From positions 1-48,826 of the forward strand of contig JBAUID010000139.1 of the NCBI GenBank assembly GCA_049680625.1: 48,826 nucleotides of DNA, in the 5' to 3' direction. Under the pieces are notes generated by a model. The model saw only the letters and a program-made list of their open reading frames with translations, did not search any database and was not told the DNA's origin. The stretch comes from JAUIAI01 sp049680625 (GTDB lineage: Bacteria > Pseudomonadota > Gammaproteobacteria > Burkholderiales > Burkholderiaceae_E). The position numbers were made by a program, and so were the translations under genes. Below, in pieces: positions 9,326-17,961 of this stretch (the stretch's first letter is position 1; each line of letters begins with the position of its first letter).

Positions 9326-9348
9326 TGGATTTTCTTGGACAAAGCGCG

Positions 9349-9354
9349 ATTATA
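9349..9354 (-). promoter_or_regulatory. -10 element upstream of purL
   Basis: The minus strand reads a perfect TATAAT 23 bases upstream of the purL ATG. No good -35 hexamer is found at 16-18 bp (GGCCGA is there), so the promoter may rely on an activator or on other contacts. No sequence resembling the E. coli PurR box was seen. Confidence 0.5.
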
Positions 9355-9399
9355 GATTAGCGCCGGGCGGGTCGGCCGGTACGGACTGACCCGGCGGGA

Positions 9400-9426
9400 T
9401 ATACACTTCATCAGGTGAGCACCTGA
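9400..9426 (+). promoter_or_regulatory. putative promoter and palindromic operator before the DadA-like gene
   Basis: TATACA at 9400-9405 could be a -10 box for the gene starting at 9446. Directly after it, at 9411-9426, lies a perfect inverted repeat, TCAGGTG-AG-CACCTGA, with 7-bp arms. It would overlap the transcription start, which is the position expected for a repressor site. The binding protein is unknown. Confidence 0.45.
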
Positions 9427-9445
9427 CCACGGAGAGCAAGTCAAG

Positions 9446-10735
9446 ATGTCTGAGTCCAAAACCATTTGCGTAATTGGCGCCGGCATCGTGGGTGTTTCAG
9501 CGGCGATCTGGCTGCTGCGTGAAGGCTTCCAGGTGGTTTTGGTTGATAAAACCGGGCCTGCTGCCGGTACCAGTCATGGCAATGCCGGGGTACTGGCCGC
9601 TTGTTCGGTGGTCCCGGTTACTGTCCCGGGCTTAATTCGTAAAGCACCGGCGATGCTGTTTGGTCGCTACGAGCCGCTGTTCCTTCGCTGGCGCCATTTA
9701 CCCGCGATGGCACCGTGGTTGTTTGAATACCTCAGTCACTGCAAACCAGACGAGGTTCGGCGTATTGCACGGGCACTGGCCCCACTGACCACCGATACGC
9801 TGGCCCAACACCGGGCGTTAGCAGAAACGACCGGAGCCGAAAAGCTGGTGGCCGCTGGCGACTATGTATTTGGCTACCAGAGCAAGGCCCATTTCGCCGC
9901 CGATCAGTTCGGCTGGCAGGTTCGACGGGAGAACGGTTTCGAATGGACTGAGCATGACCAGCAATCGTTTGCAGCGACAGAGCCGGTATTCGGTAACCGG
10001 GTGGGTTATGGGGTTCGGGTAGGTAATCACGGGCGCATTCTTGACCCCGGTCTGTACGTACGAGACCTCGCCGATCATGCCAGAGCGCAAGGGGCCCGCA
10101 TTGAAGTTGGATCGGTTGATGCACTGGTGATCGATGATGCTCGGGTAACGGGGGTTCGTATCAATGGTCAGACATTAGCGGCCGATGGTCTGGTGGTCGC
10201 AACCGGCGTGTGGTCGGGGCCATTGGCCAGCCAGTTGGGTATCCGGGTGCCAATGGAAAGCGAGCGTGGCTACCACCTGGAATTCTGGGAGGCAGATCGT
10301 ATGCCGGCAGACCCGGTGATGCTGGCTGCGTATAAAGTTGTTGCCACCCCGATGGCAGGTCGTTTACGCCTCGCCGGTGCGGTTGAGTTTGGCGGACTCA
10401 ATGCGCCGGCATCAGACCCGCCTTTTGAGATGTTGACCCATGCCATCCAGGAATTACTGCCCGGTATCCGCTATACGCGAACCGAGCAATGGATGGGCCA
10501 TCGACCGGCACCCAGTGATTCGATACCCCTGATAGGCCAGGCGCCTGCGGTTGCCGGCGCCTGGCTTGCCTTCGGTCATCACCATATTGGCCTGACCACC
10601 GGGCCGAAAACGGGACGACTGATCGCCCAGATGATTGCCGGCAAGTCCACCGATATCGACATGACAGCTTTCGACCCGGGACGGTTTAGTCGGCCCGGAA
10701 GCGATCATCAGCGCAGACAAGTATCACGCGCATGA
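9446..10735 (+). CDS. FAD-dependent amino-acid oxidoreductase (DadA-like)
   Basis: A 429-residue flavoprotein of the DAO family. The N-terminal dinucleotide-binding motif GAGIVG (11-16) opens a Rossmann fold, followed by a GTSHGNAGVLA segment typical of DadA-like D-amino-acid dehydrogenases. The C-terminal part carries WMGHRPAPSDSIPLIG and a GHHHIGLTTGPKTG flavin-contact stretch. It probably oxidises a D-amino acid or a related amine and passes electrons to an acceptor; the substrate cannot be read from sequence. Its stop overlaps the ATG of the NAD(P)HX repair gene (ATGA, 10732-10735), so the two are translationally coupled. Confidence 0.85.
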   Translation: MSESKTICVIGAGIVGVSAAIWLLREGFQVVLVDKTGPAAGTSHGNAGVLAACSVVPVTVPGLIRKAPAMLFGRYEPLFLRWRHLPAMAPWLFEYLSHCKPDEVRRIARALAPLTTDTLAQHRALAETTGAEKLVAAGDYVFGYQSKAHFAADQFGWQVRRENGFEWTEHDQQSFAATEPVFGNRVGYGVRVGNHGRILDPGLYVRDLADHARAQGARIEVGSVDALVIDDARVTGVRINGQTLAADGLVVATGVWSGPLASQLGIRVPMESERGYHLEFWEADRMPADPVMLAAYKVVATPMAGRLRLAGAVEFGGLNAPASDPPFEMLTHAIQELLPGIRYTRTEQWMGHRPAPSDSIPLIGQAPAVAGAWLAFGHHHIGLTTGPKTGRLIAQMIAGKSTDIDMTAFDPGRFSRPGSDHQRRQVSRA

Positions 10736-12405
10736 TCCCGCCATTGAATCCGCTAATCTCGGGCAAACCAAAACCTGGGGTTGAGTCCACCGCGGGCTTG
10801 TTGTTTTGCTCGTCAGTGAAGCGGGTCGAGGCCCGCTGGATGCAGCAGACGGCCCCGGGCGAACTAATGCATAGCGCGGCGCAGGCGCTCACTACCGTTT
10901 GCGGTGCCCTGCTGCGCAACCTGCCACGGCAATCAACTGACCCAGCAAACCCCGCAGGCACACCGGTGATCGCCGCGTTTGTGGGCCCTGGCAACAATGG
11001 CGCGGACGCGTTGTTGTGTCTGCATATGCTCAGGCAACAGGGATATCCCGGGTTTGCCGGTTTGTTGTCGACGACCGCAACGGACCCAACGACTCCGACA
11101 ACACCAGAATACGCTGTGATGTTGAGTCAGTGGCGCGACACGGGCGGTGCCGTGATGCCGTTGGCGGCGCTGCTTGAAATGATGCAGGGTTTCGAATCGG
11201 CGGGGCGCCCGATACTGATTCTCGACGGGTTGTTTGGCATTGGCCTGAATCGACCGCTACCGGCACAGGCAATGGCGGCCGCCGCCTGGACGCACGAACC
11301 CCGCAGAGCAGCCGGGCCGGTTGTCGCGGTTGACGTTCCCAGCGGATTAAACGCCGATACCGGATGTGTACTCGGGTGCGAAACAAGCCAGGCCAGTCGG
11401 GCAAGCCAGGCAGTTCGCGCCACACATACCGTGACCTTCATTGCTGACAAACCTGGGCTGCATACGGGCAGAGGCCGCGATTTTTCCGGCACTGTCATTA
11501 TGGATTCACTTGGCGTCAGCAATATAGATTTCGACGGTTGGAAAATCGATTCGCGCTGGGCAGGCCAACATTTACAAGCGCGGGCGTTAAGCACCCATAA
11601 AGGTAGTTTTGGTACCGTGGCTGCGGTTGGTGGCGCCCGTGGTATGCCCGGGGCTGTCTTGCTGGCAGCTCGCGGTGCGCGCGCTGCGGGCGCGGGAAAA
11701 GTGGCCACTCTCAGCCCCGATGAGCCGGTGTTCGATTCGGGTGAGCCGCAAATGATGGCCTGGAGTTGCAATGGCGGCCGTATCAACGACAGAACCCTGG
11801 AAACATTGACGGCAGTTGCCGTTGGCTGCGGCCTCGGTGACAGTAACACGGCGCTGATATTGCTCAGGCAATTACTGAGTAGCCACTGCGCTCTGGCAGT
11901 CGATGCGGACGCGTTGAACCTGTTAAGTCATGACGAATACCGCTCAAGCCTGACCCGGTTAATCCGTGCCCGGGTTGGCCAGCAGGCAACGGTAATCACA
12001 CCCCACCCGCTGGAAGCGGCAAGACTGCTTGGCATTCCCACATCCCAGGTACAGTCCAATCGCATTGCAGCGGCAAAAAGCCTCGCCGATCAGTTGCAAT
12101 GTGTCGTCTTGCTTAAAGGCGCCGGATCAATCCTTGCCGACCCGCATGGGCAGTGGGCCGTTGTCTGTGCCGGCGGCCCGGCGCTGGCGACCGGGGGCAC
12201 GGGTGATGTACTAAGCGGGATGGTTGCCGGCTTACTGGCTCGGGGCTATAGCAGTTGGAATGCGGCGGCACTGGCCGCCTGGGTTCACGGCGATGCAGCT
12301 GACCGCTGGAGTAAGCACTATCCACTGGCGACCGGTTTGCCATTGGGGGATCTCCTGTGCTTGATTGTTGATGGCTTTAATCAGCAGCCTAATTGGGTGA
12401 GGTAG
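10732..12405 (+). CDS. nnrDE: bifunctional NAD(P)HX epimerase / ADP-dependent dehydratase
   Basis: A 557-residue fused repair enzyme (YjeF type). The N-terminal domain (about 1-245) is the epimerase, with FVGPGNNGADALL and a DVPSGLNADTG segment. The C-terminal domain (about 270-545) is a ribokinase-like dehydratase, with HKGSFGTVAAVGG, TPHPLEAARLLG, VVLLKGAGSI and ATGGTGDVLSG. Together they restore hydrated, damaged NADH or NADPH. It is coupled by a 4-bp overlap to the DadA-like oxidase instead of lying near tsaE or queG as in E. coli. A two-copy imperfect 15-bp repeat encodes the ASQASRASQAVRA stretch. Confidence 0.95.
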   Translation: MIPPLNPLISGKPKPGVESTAGLLFCSSVKRVEARWMQQTAPGELMHSAAQALTTVCGALLRNLPRQSTDPANPAGTPVIAAFVGPGNNGADALLCLHMLRQQGYPGFAGLLSTTATDPTTPTTPEYAVMLSQWRDTGGAVMPLAALLEMMQGFESAGRPILILDGLFGIGLNRPLPAQAMAAAAWTHEPRRAAGPVVAVDVPSGLNADTGCVLGCETSQASRASQAVRATHTVTFIADKPGLHTGRGRDFSGTVIMDSLGVSNIDFDGWKIDSRWAGQHLQARALSTHKGSFGTVAAVGGARGMPGAVLLAARGARAAGAGKVATLSPDEPVFDSGEPQMMAWSCNGGRINDRTLETLTAVAVGCGLGDSNTALILLRQLLSSHCALAVDADALNLLSHDEYRSSLTRLIRARVGQQATVITPHPLEAARLLGIPTSQVQSNRIAAAKSLADQLQCVVLLKGAGSILADPHGQWAVVCAGGPALATGGTGDVLSGMVAGLLARGYSSWNAAALAAWVHGDAADRWSKHYPLATGLPLGDLLCLIVDGFNQQPNWVR

Positions 12406-12432
12406 TTCGACATCCCATGTGCGCAACTCAAA

Positions 12433-12451
12433 CCGCCAGCATTAACGGCGG
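12433..12451 (-). terminator. weak hairpin between nnrDE and hutI
   Basis: CCGCC and GGCGG form a 5-bp stem three bases past the hutI stop; on the minus strand it is followed by TTTGAGTT. This could be a weak terminator for hutI. The region between the two convergent genes is only 48 bp. Confidence 0.3.
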
Positions 12452-12453
12452 CA

Positions 12454-13665
12454 TCAGTCGGACCCAGCAAATATCCGTTCTACCAGCGGGTTAAAGCCGA
12501 TGCGGTAGGCCAGCTCAGCCGGCTCTTGCACATCCCAGATAGCCATATCGGCGCGCAATCCGGCACAAAGTTGGCCACAATCGTGCAGACCTAAGGCAGC
12601 CGCGCTGAAGCGGGTTGCTCCAGCCAGCGCTTCTTCCGGGGTCAGGCGAAGCAGGACGCAGGCCATATTCATCGCAAGCAGCAGCGACGCCATTGGTGAC
12701 GACCCGGGATTACAATCAGTCGCAACTGCAATTGGCACCCCGTGCTCACGCAATGCCGCAATCGGTGGACGCTGAGTTTCACGCAATGCATAAAACGCAC
12801 CGGGCAGGAGAACCGCAACCGTGCCGGCACTGGCCATCGCTCGTACGCCGTCAATATCCAGATGCTCCAGGTGATCAGCCGATAAGCCGCGGTACTGCGC
12901 AGTCAACGCTGCCCCGTGTAAATTTGACAACTGCTCACAATGCAATTTCACCGGCTTACCCAATTGTTTTGCTTTGTCAAAGACCCGGCGAATCTGGGCC
13001 GGCGAAAATGCAATGCCTTCACAGAATCCGTCAACCGCATCGACCAGACCTTGTTCACAGGCTGCGGTTAGTGCTGGCAAGCACACCTGCTCGATATAGT
13101 CGTCGCTGCAATCAGCGAACTCTTGCGGCACCGCGTGGGCACCCAAAAAACTGGTTCTTACCCGAATGGGTCTGTGCTCAGCAATTTGGCGGGCAACGCG
13201 CAACAAGCGACATTCCGTTTCAATGTCCAGACCGTAGCCAGACTTGACCTCAAGAGTTGTTACCCCTTCGGCAATCAGTGCATCGACCCGGGTCAGCGCG
13301 TCGGTGAGTAGTTCGTCTTCGGAAGCCGTTCGGGTTGCCCGTACTGTGGAACCGATGCCCCCACCAGCGCGGGCAATTTCTTCGTAGCTGGCACCTTGCA
13401 GGCGCAATTCGAACTCGCGTGCCCGGTTGCCCCCAAATACCAGGTGGGTGTGACAATCGACCAAACCCGGGGTGATCAATCGCCCGGCACAGTTGCGCTG
13501 TTCGAGCTGGCTGATACTTTCTTTGTCCGATGGATAATCGGAAGCGGCACCAACCCAGGTGATGATTCCGTTGCGCACCACAATCATGGCTTCCCGAATG
13601 AGACCGTACGCGGGCTCGCGAGTTGACATAGTGGCCACTGTTGCGTTGGTCAGTACTAGATTCAC
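12454..13665 (-). CDS. hutI: imidazolonepropionase
   Basis: A 403-residue amidohydrolase that opens imidazolone-5-propionate to N-formimino-L-glutamate, the third step of histidine breakdown. The metal site DCHTHLVFGGNR (about 70-82), a second His in KLHCEQ, and ATDCNPGSSP near residue 320 are family hallmarks. The length is typical. The start is GTG at 13663-13665, with GGAAG eight bases upstream. None of hutH, hutU, hutC or a formiminoglutamate hydrolase is in this window; pgi is the divergent neighbour. Confidence 0.96.
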   Translation of the reverse strand: MNLVLTNATVATMSTREPAYGLIREAMIVVRNGIITWVGAASDYPSDKESISQLEQRNCAGRLITPGLVDCHTHLVFGGNRAREFELRLQGASYEEIARAGGGIGSTVRATRTASEDELLTDALTRVDALIAEGVTTLEVKSGYGLDIETECRLLRVARQIAEHRPIRVRTSFLGAHAVPQEFADCSDDYIEQVCLPALTAACEQGLVDAVDGFCEGIAFSPAQIRRVFDKAKQLGKPVKLHCEQLSNLHGAALTAQYRGLSADHLEHLDIDGVRAMASAGTVAVLLPGAFYALRETQRPPIAALREHGVPIAVATDCNPGSSPMASLLLAMNMACVLLRLTPEEALAGATRFSAAALGLHDCGQLCAGLRADMAIWDVQEPAELAYRIGFNPLVERIFAGSD

Positions 13666-13887
13666 GAATATGCTTCCGATTAGTTAAAATGTGATCGACA
13701 GGTCAGCGGCTTGAAATTGATCAAATCAGTCATTCGAATAATTGATCATCTGAATGACTGAACTTAATCTGCCCTGATGCTTTGCACCATTCATCTGCAC
13801 CCCATCAATAATACGACCATGGTCAGGACCCGGGGACCCCTATTTCGCTTTCCCTTTGCCGGGTGAGCTCAGCCAAGGACATCAGTA
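13666..13887. promoter_or_regulatory. divergent region hutI/pgi with inverted and direct repeats
   Basis: 222 bp without a gene. A perfect 10-bp inverted repeat, TCAGTCATTC (13726-13735) and GAATGACTGA (13752-13761), has a 16-bp spacer. The 9-mer AATTGATCA occurs twice, at 13715-13723 and in that spacer at 13740-13748, exactly 25 bp apart. This arrangement suits an operator region for one or both divergent genes. No clean -35/-10 pair was assigned. Confidence 0.4.
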
Positions 13888-15480
13888 GTGACTTCCTACC
13901 AACAAACTCTCAACAATTTCCGGCAAGCCGCCAGGCAGGCGAAGCAGTTAAAAATTGCTGACTTGTTCGACACAGAAAGTGAACGGCTCGCAACACTGAC
14001 ACTTGAAGCCGCCGGTTTGTTCTTTGACTTCAGCCGGCACCGGCTGCCAATGTCCGCTTTGCCACTCATGGCTGATCTGGTCGAGGCCAGTGGTCTGCCA
14101 GGCAAGCGGGCGGCGATGTTCAACGGCGACATCATCAACCCAACCGAACAACGGGCGGTGTTCCACGTTGCATTACGTGCCGAGCCTAAGCGCGCGATGT
14201 CGCTGGGTGGCAAAGGTGAGGAAGTGTCAGTACAAATCGCAGACACACTGGACCGCATGCGGCGCTTTAGTGCCGACGTGCGCAGCGGTCGTTGGTGTGG
14301 CGCTGGAGGGAAATCGATAAGCGATGTTGTCAATGTTGGCATCGGCGGGTCACAACTGGGTCCGTTGCTTGCGTGCGATGCCTTGAAAACACAGAATGGC
14401 GACGGACCAAGAATTCACTTTCTGGCCAACATCGATCCCCAGGCCTGGTCACGGATTCAAACCCTAGTCGATCCGCACTCAACCCTGGTGGTGATCGCGT
14501 CTAAATCCTGGCGTACGACTGAAACCGCCCGTAACGCCGCAGCAGTTCGAAACTGGCTGCTCGCGTCGGGGATTGCTCAGGCTGATTTGCATCATCACCT
14601 GGTCGGGGTGACGGCGAATCCGGCAGGTGCCCGCGAGTTTGGGCTATCCGATGAAGCAATTTTTCCGTTTCGAGACTGGGTCGGCGGACGCTATTCGTTA
14701 TGGTCCGCCATCGGCCTGCCCGTTATGCTACAAATTGGTCCGGACGGGTTCGATGAAATGCTCGCGGGTGCACGCGCCATGGATACACATTTTGAGCAAA
14801 CACCGTGGCAGAAAAATGCGCCGGTTCTGATGGCTTTGGTCAGTATGTGGAATGCTGATGCGATTGGCTCTCAGACCGAAGCCGTCATTCCCTATTCTCA
14901 GGCGCTTGCACGTCTACCCGCGTATCTGCAGCAACTGCAAATGGAAAGCAATGGCAAGTCGGTCAATGTTGATGGCCAGCCTCTGCAGTGCGCACCCGCC
15001 CCGGTTATCTGGGGAGAGCCTGGCACTGATGCCCAGCATTCGTTTTTTCAGTCCTTGCATCAGTCGCCACAACCGCAACCGGTGGACTTTATTATCGTCC
15101 GCCCTGAGCAACAAGATGCACAAGGCCGTGCCCTGGGGCTAATCGCTAATGCCCTGGCCCAGGCTGAGGCCTTGCTGGTCGGGCAGCCCGATGCAGCTGA
15201 TCCACATAAGCGCTACTCGGGTAATCGCCCGTCCAGCACCGTTTTGCTCAACCGATTGAACCCGTTTAGCTTTGGTGCGTTGATTGCGCTGTACGAACAC
15301 AAAACTGCGGCCCTTGGCTGGCTTATGCAGATTAATTCGTTTGATCAGTGGGGGGTTGAGCTCGGCAAAACTATCGCCACGAAACACGAAGCCTTGCTTA
15401 GCGGTGAGAACCCGTCGGCTGCGGCGCAGCTTAATCCGTCAATTAGGGCGCTAGTCGATCGATTGAAATTTTCTGACTAG
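13888..15480 (+). CDS. pgi: glucose-6-phosphate isomerase
   Basis: A 530-residue phosphoglucose isomerase interconverting glucose 6-phosphate and fructose 6-phosphate. Family signatures include VGIGGSQLGP (about 151), the sugar-phosphate loop VVIASKSWRTTET, GGRYSLWSAIGLP, the ESNGKSV segment and the active-site GEPGTDAQHSFFQ. Length fits the family. The start is GTG at 13888-13890 with AAGGA eight bases upstream; no ATG lies nearby in frame. It is a single gene, divergent from hutI and convergent with ybbA. Confidence 0.97.
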   Translation: MTSYQQTLNNFRQAARQAKQLKIADLFDTESERLATLTLEAAGLFFDFSRHRLPMSALPLMADLVEASGLPGKRAAMFNGDIINPTEQRAVFHVALRAEPKRAMSLGGKGEEVSVQIADTLDRMRRFSADVRSGRWCGAGGKSISDVVNVGIGGSQLGPLLACDALKTQNGDGPRIHFLANIDPQAWSRIQTLVDPHSTLVVIASKSWRTTETARNAAAVRNWLLASGIAQADLHHHLVGVTANPAGAREFGLSDEAIFPFRDWVGGRYSLWSAIGLPVMLQIGPDGFDEMLAGARAMDTHFEQTPWQKNAPVLMALVSMWNADAIGSQTEAVIPYSQALARLPAYLQQLQMESNGKSVNVDGQPLQCAPAPVIWGEPGTDAQHSFFQSLHQSPQPQPVDFIIVRPEQQDAQGRALGLIANALAQAEALLVGQPDAADPHKRYSGNRPSSTVLLNRLNPFSFGALIALYEHKTAALGWLMQINSFDQWGVELGKTIATKHEALLSGENPSAAAQLNPSIRALVDRLKFSD

Positions 15481-15553
15481 TTTCCTGGCAAGCATTCTGA
15501 CAAAACAATGATTGCCGGCACACCGAAGCGAGGGTGCGACGCGCGTGAGGGCC

Positions 15554-16249
15554 TTATTCAGTGATTCCCTCTTTTGCCGTTGACAGTTCCTGGATTCGAC
15601 CGGCTTGCAACATAAGACGCAGGTCGCAGCGTGTGGCCAGAGCCTCGTCATGAGTGACCAGTACCAGGGTTGCCCCGGCCTCGCGGTTCAGTTCAAACAT
15701 CAGCTCAATAACCCGTTCGCCGGTCGCCGCATCAAGACTACCCGTTGGTTCGTCTGCAAAAAGAAAAGCCGGATCGCATGCAAATGCCCGGGCAAGCGCC
15801 ACCCGCTGCTGCTCACCACCGGACAAAGTGCGCGGATAATGTTGTAAACGACTTCCAAGCCCAACCCGTTCCAGCATCTTGACGGCTTTCGGTCTGGGGT
15901 CTTTCTGGCCAGCCAGTTCAAGCGGTAGCAAGACGTTTTCAAGTGCGCTCATTTGGGGTAACAGTTGGAAATTCTGGAATACAAAACCAAGGTACTCACC
16001 GCGCCAGGCAGCTCTCTGGTCTTCGTCAAGCGCAAACAACTCCGTGCCTGCCACGGTAACGGAACCCCGCGATGGGGTATCCAGCCCGGCCATTAATCCA
16101 AGCAGTGTCGATTTCCCCGAACCGGAGGCGCCCACAATTGCGAGCGTCTGACCGGTTTCCACACTGAAACTGATGTTATCAAGTATCGTTAAGATTCCAT
16201 CAGCATCACGCACCTCTCGGGTTAAGTTCTCAACGATAATGGCAGACAT
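15554..16249 (-). CDS. ybbA: ABC transporter ATP-binding protein (YbbA/LolD-like)
   Basis: A 231-residue ATPase of the MacB/LolD type. Walker A is GASGSGKST (40-48), the signature is LSGGEQQR, Walker B is FLFADEPTGSLD, and the switch His lies in VTHDEAL. AGGA six bases before the ATG supports the start. It is divergent from tesA, as ybbA is in E. coli. There the partner permease gene ybbP follows ybbA; here pgi follows, in convergent orientation, so no permease is adjacent. The partner must be encoded elsewhere or the protein works differently. Confidence 0.88.
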   Translation of the reverse strand: MSAIIVENLTREVRDADGILTILDNISFSVETGQTLAIVGASGSGKSTLLGLMAGLDTPSRGSVTVAGTELFALDEDQRAAWRGEYLGFVFQNFQLLPQMSALENVLLPLELAGQKDPRPKAVKMLERVGLGSRLQHYPRTLSGGEQQRVALARAFACDPAFLFADEPTGSLDAATGERVIELMFELNREAGATLVLVTHDEALATRCDLRLMLQAGRIQELSTAKEGITE

Positions 16250-16286
16250 GAATCATCCTAATAAACAGTTTTACATTCCGGGAAAC

Positions 16287-17012
16287 ATGGCCGGGCTGCA
16301 CCGGGGCATTATGGTTAGGCTTCGAATGATTGGCACAATTGGCACAATTGGCACCTTTCCAACACTCTTGCTCGCGCTATGCCTCAGTCTAGCGGCATTT
16401 ACTCCGTCGATTGTTAATGGCGCGCAAAGCAACGGTAAATCCGGGGAAAAAACCCTCCTGGTGCTAGGTGACAGCTTGTCGGCCGAATACGGCATTACCC
16501 GCGGCAGTGGCTGGGTCGCCTTGTTGGGCAAACGCCTGCAGGACGCAGGCCTGCCCCACAAGATTGTTAACGCCAGTATCAGTGGCGAGACGACGGCTGG
16601 TGGGCGGACCCGTATAGATAACTTACTTAAGCGCCATTCGCCGTCAACCGTTGTTGTCGAACTGGGTGCAAACGACGCGTTGCGGGGGCTGGACTTAGCC
16701 AGAACACAGGAAAATCTTTCTGTCATAGTTGGTGCCGCCCGTGCCACCGGTGCAAACGTATTGCTGCTTGGTATGCAGGTCCCACCCAACTATGGCAAAA
16801 ACTATGTTCGGCAATTCAGCGAAATATTTGTCAAGGTAGCGAACGAACATAAGGCCGCCCTGGTGCCGTTTTGGTTCAAAGAACTTGCTACTGACATGAC
16901 AAAGTTTCAGGCAGATGGCATTCATCCCAACCAACAGGCACAGAGCATCCTGCTCGACAGCCTGTGGCCGCAGCTCAGTCCGCTGCTCAGCTCGCCACCG
17001 AAAAAAAGGTGA
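16287..17012 (+). CDS. tesA: TesA-like SGNH esterase / lysophospholipase
   Basis: A periplasmic hydrolase of the GDSL/SGNH family (thioesterase I, arylesterase, lysophospholipase L1). The catalytic Ser is in GDSLSAEYG, the oxyanion Asn in GANDALRG and the Asp-His pair in DGIHPN. The start is uncertain: ATGs at 16287, 16311 and 16326 are all possible, and the one at 16311 gives the most compact signal peptide. Within it three 9-bp units (16329-16355) encode GTIGTIGTF just before the hydrophobic core. Divergent from ybbA, the classical pairing. Confidence 0.9.
   Translation: MAGLHRGIMVRLRMIGTIGTIGTFPTLLLALCLSLAAFTPSIVNGAQSNGKSGEKTLLVLGDSLSAEYGITRGSGWVALLGKRLQDAGLPHKIVNASISGETTAGGRTRIDNLLKRHSPSTVVVELGANDALRGLDLARTQENLSVIVGAARATGANVLLLGMQVPPNYGKNYVRQFSEIFVKVANEHKAALVPFWFKELATDMTKFQADGIHPNQQAQSILLDSLWPQLSPLLSSPPKKR
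16329..16355 (+). repeat. three 9-bp tandem units in the tesA signal-peptide region
   Basis: ATTGGCACA, ATTGGCACA and ATTGGCACC lie in direct succession and encode Gly-Thr-Ile/Phe repeats ahead of the signal-peptide core. Copy-number change would keep the reading frame. Confidence 0.8.
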
Positions 17013-17065
17013 TTTTCCAATCGTTGGCTTGGCAGAAAATCGTGACGAAAAAATCGCTAAACCAG

Positions 17066-17944
17066 TCAGGCCACGGTAATTGAATAGCCCGCGTCAAAAC
17101 TGTACCCGGGGTCCAGGCGTTTCATATCAGGCTTGTCAGACAAGCGTCCGGTAGCATTGATATGGTCGGAGTGACCATGCCAGGGTTCGATGCAGACAAA
17201 ACGCCCCCCTGGTTTTGACCAGATGCCCAGATGTGGAGCGCCCCCGGTATCCACCGTTACCTCCCGGCCAAATTTGCGATTCACCAGCGATATCATCGAC
17301 GATGAGATATTGCGGAATATCAGCGCGTCATTGTCAAATATTCCTGGCACCAAGTCGATGACCCGGCCGTTCATTAGATAGTTGGTTACGGTTTTCTCAC
17401 CAACAAGGGTGCCGTCGAGTTGATAAAGATCGAGAGTCTCAGGGTTTGAAAACTCAATCTGATAGTCCTCGATGCCGCGTGCATCGTCGCGCAGAGCAAA
17501 GGCGGGATGCGACCCGATCGTAAACGGCATCGTTTCCCGACCCGTGTTTTGCACGCAGTATTCAATAACAAGCCGTGCGTCAAACAGGCGAAAAGTAACT
17601 GTCAAGTCAAAATCGAACGGATATTCAACCCGGCTTTGTTCATCCGATGAGAACCCGAGACAAACTGAATCGCCAGCGCTGCCACGTAATTGAAAATCGC
17701 GACGTCGAACAATACCGTGGCCGCCCATCGCGTATAGGCGGCCGTCATGTTCATACCGATCGTTCTTGAGCCGGCCAACAATTGGAAACAATATTGGTGC
17801 GCTTGCCGCCCAGACACTCGGATCTGCCTGCCAAAGGTATTCTCGCCCGCTGGCCAGACTTCGTAACGAACACAACTGGGCCCCAGCCTGCCAAACGGCT
17901 GCCCGAAATTGCCCACTGCTTATTTCGTATCGAATTTCCGCCAT
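17066..17944 (-). CDS. aldose 1-epimerase family protein (LacX-like)
   Basis: A 292-residue member of the galactose-mutarotase-like superfamily. Features are the N-terminal GAQLCSLRSL strand, LFPIVGRLKNDRY, GHGIVRRRDF, the GSHPAFAL segment with a likely active-site His, and a late GIWSKPGGRFVCIEPW. It belongs to the LacX-like branch rather than canonical GalM, so the exact sugar or sugar phosphate is unknown. Its ATG lies 17 bp after the TRAP permease stop on the same strand, so the two are probably co-transcribed. Whether this says anything about the transported substrate is open. Confidence 0.82.
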   Translation of the reverse strand: MAEIRYEISSGQFRAAVWQAGAQLCSLRSLASGREYLWQADPSVWAASAPILFPIVGRLKNDRYEHDGRLYAMGGHGIVRRRDFQLRGSAGDSVCLGFSSDEQSRVEYPFDFDLTVTFRLFDARLVIEYCVQNTGRETMPFTIGSHPAFALRDDARGIEDYQIEFSNPETLDLYQLDGTLVGEKTVTNYLMNGRVIDLVPGIFDNDALIFRNISSSMISLVNRKFGREVTVDTGGAPHLGIWSKPGGRFVCIEPWHGHSDHINATGRLSDKPDMKRLDPGYSFDAGYSITVA

Positions 17945-17961
17945 TTTTCTATGTATACAAG

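Noticed and set aside
16173..16286. Upstream extension of the tesA frame
   Set aside because: It would run through the ybbA start on the other strand and add sequence before the signal peptide; a start at or after 16287 is more sensible.
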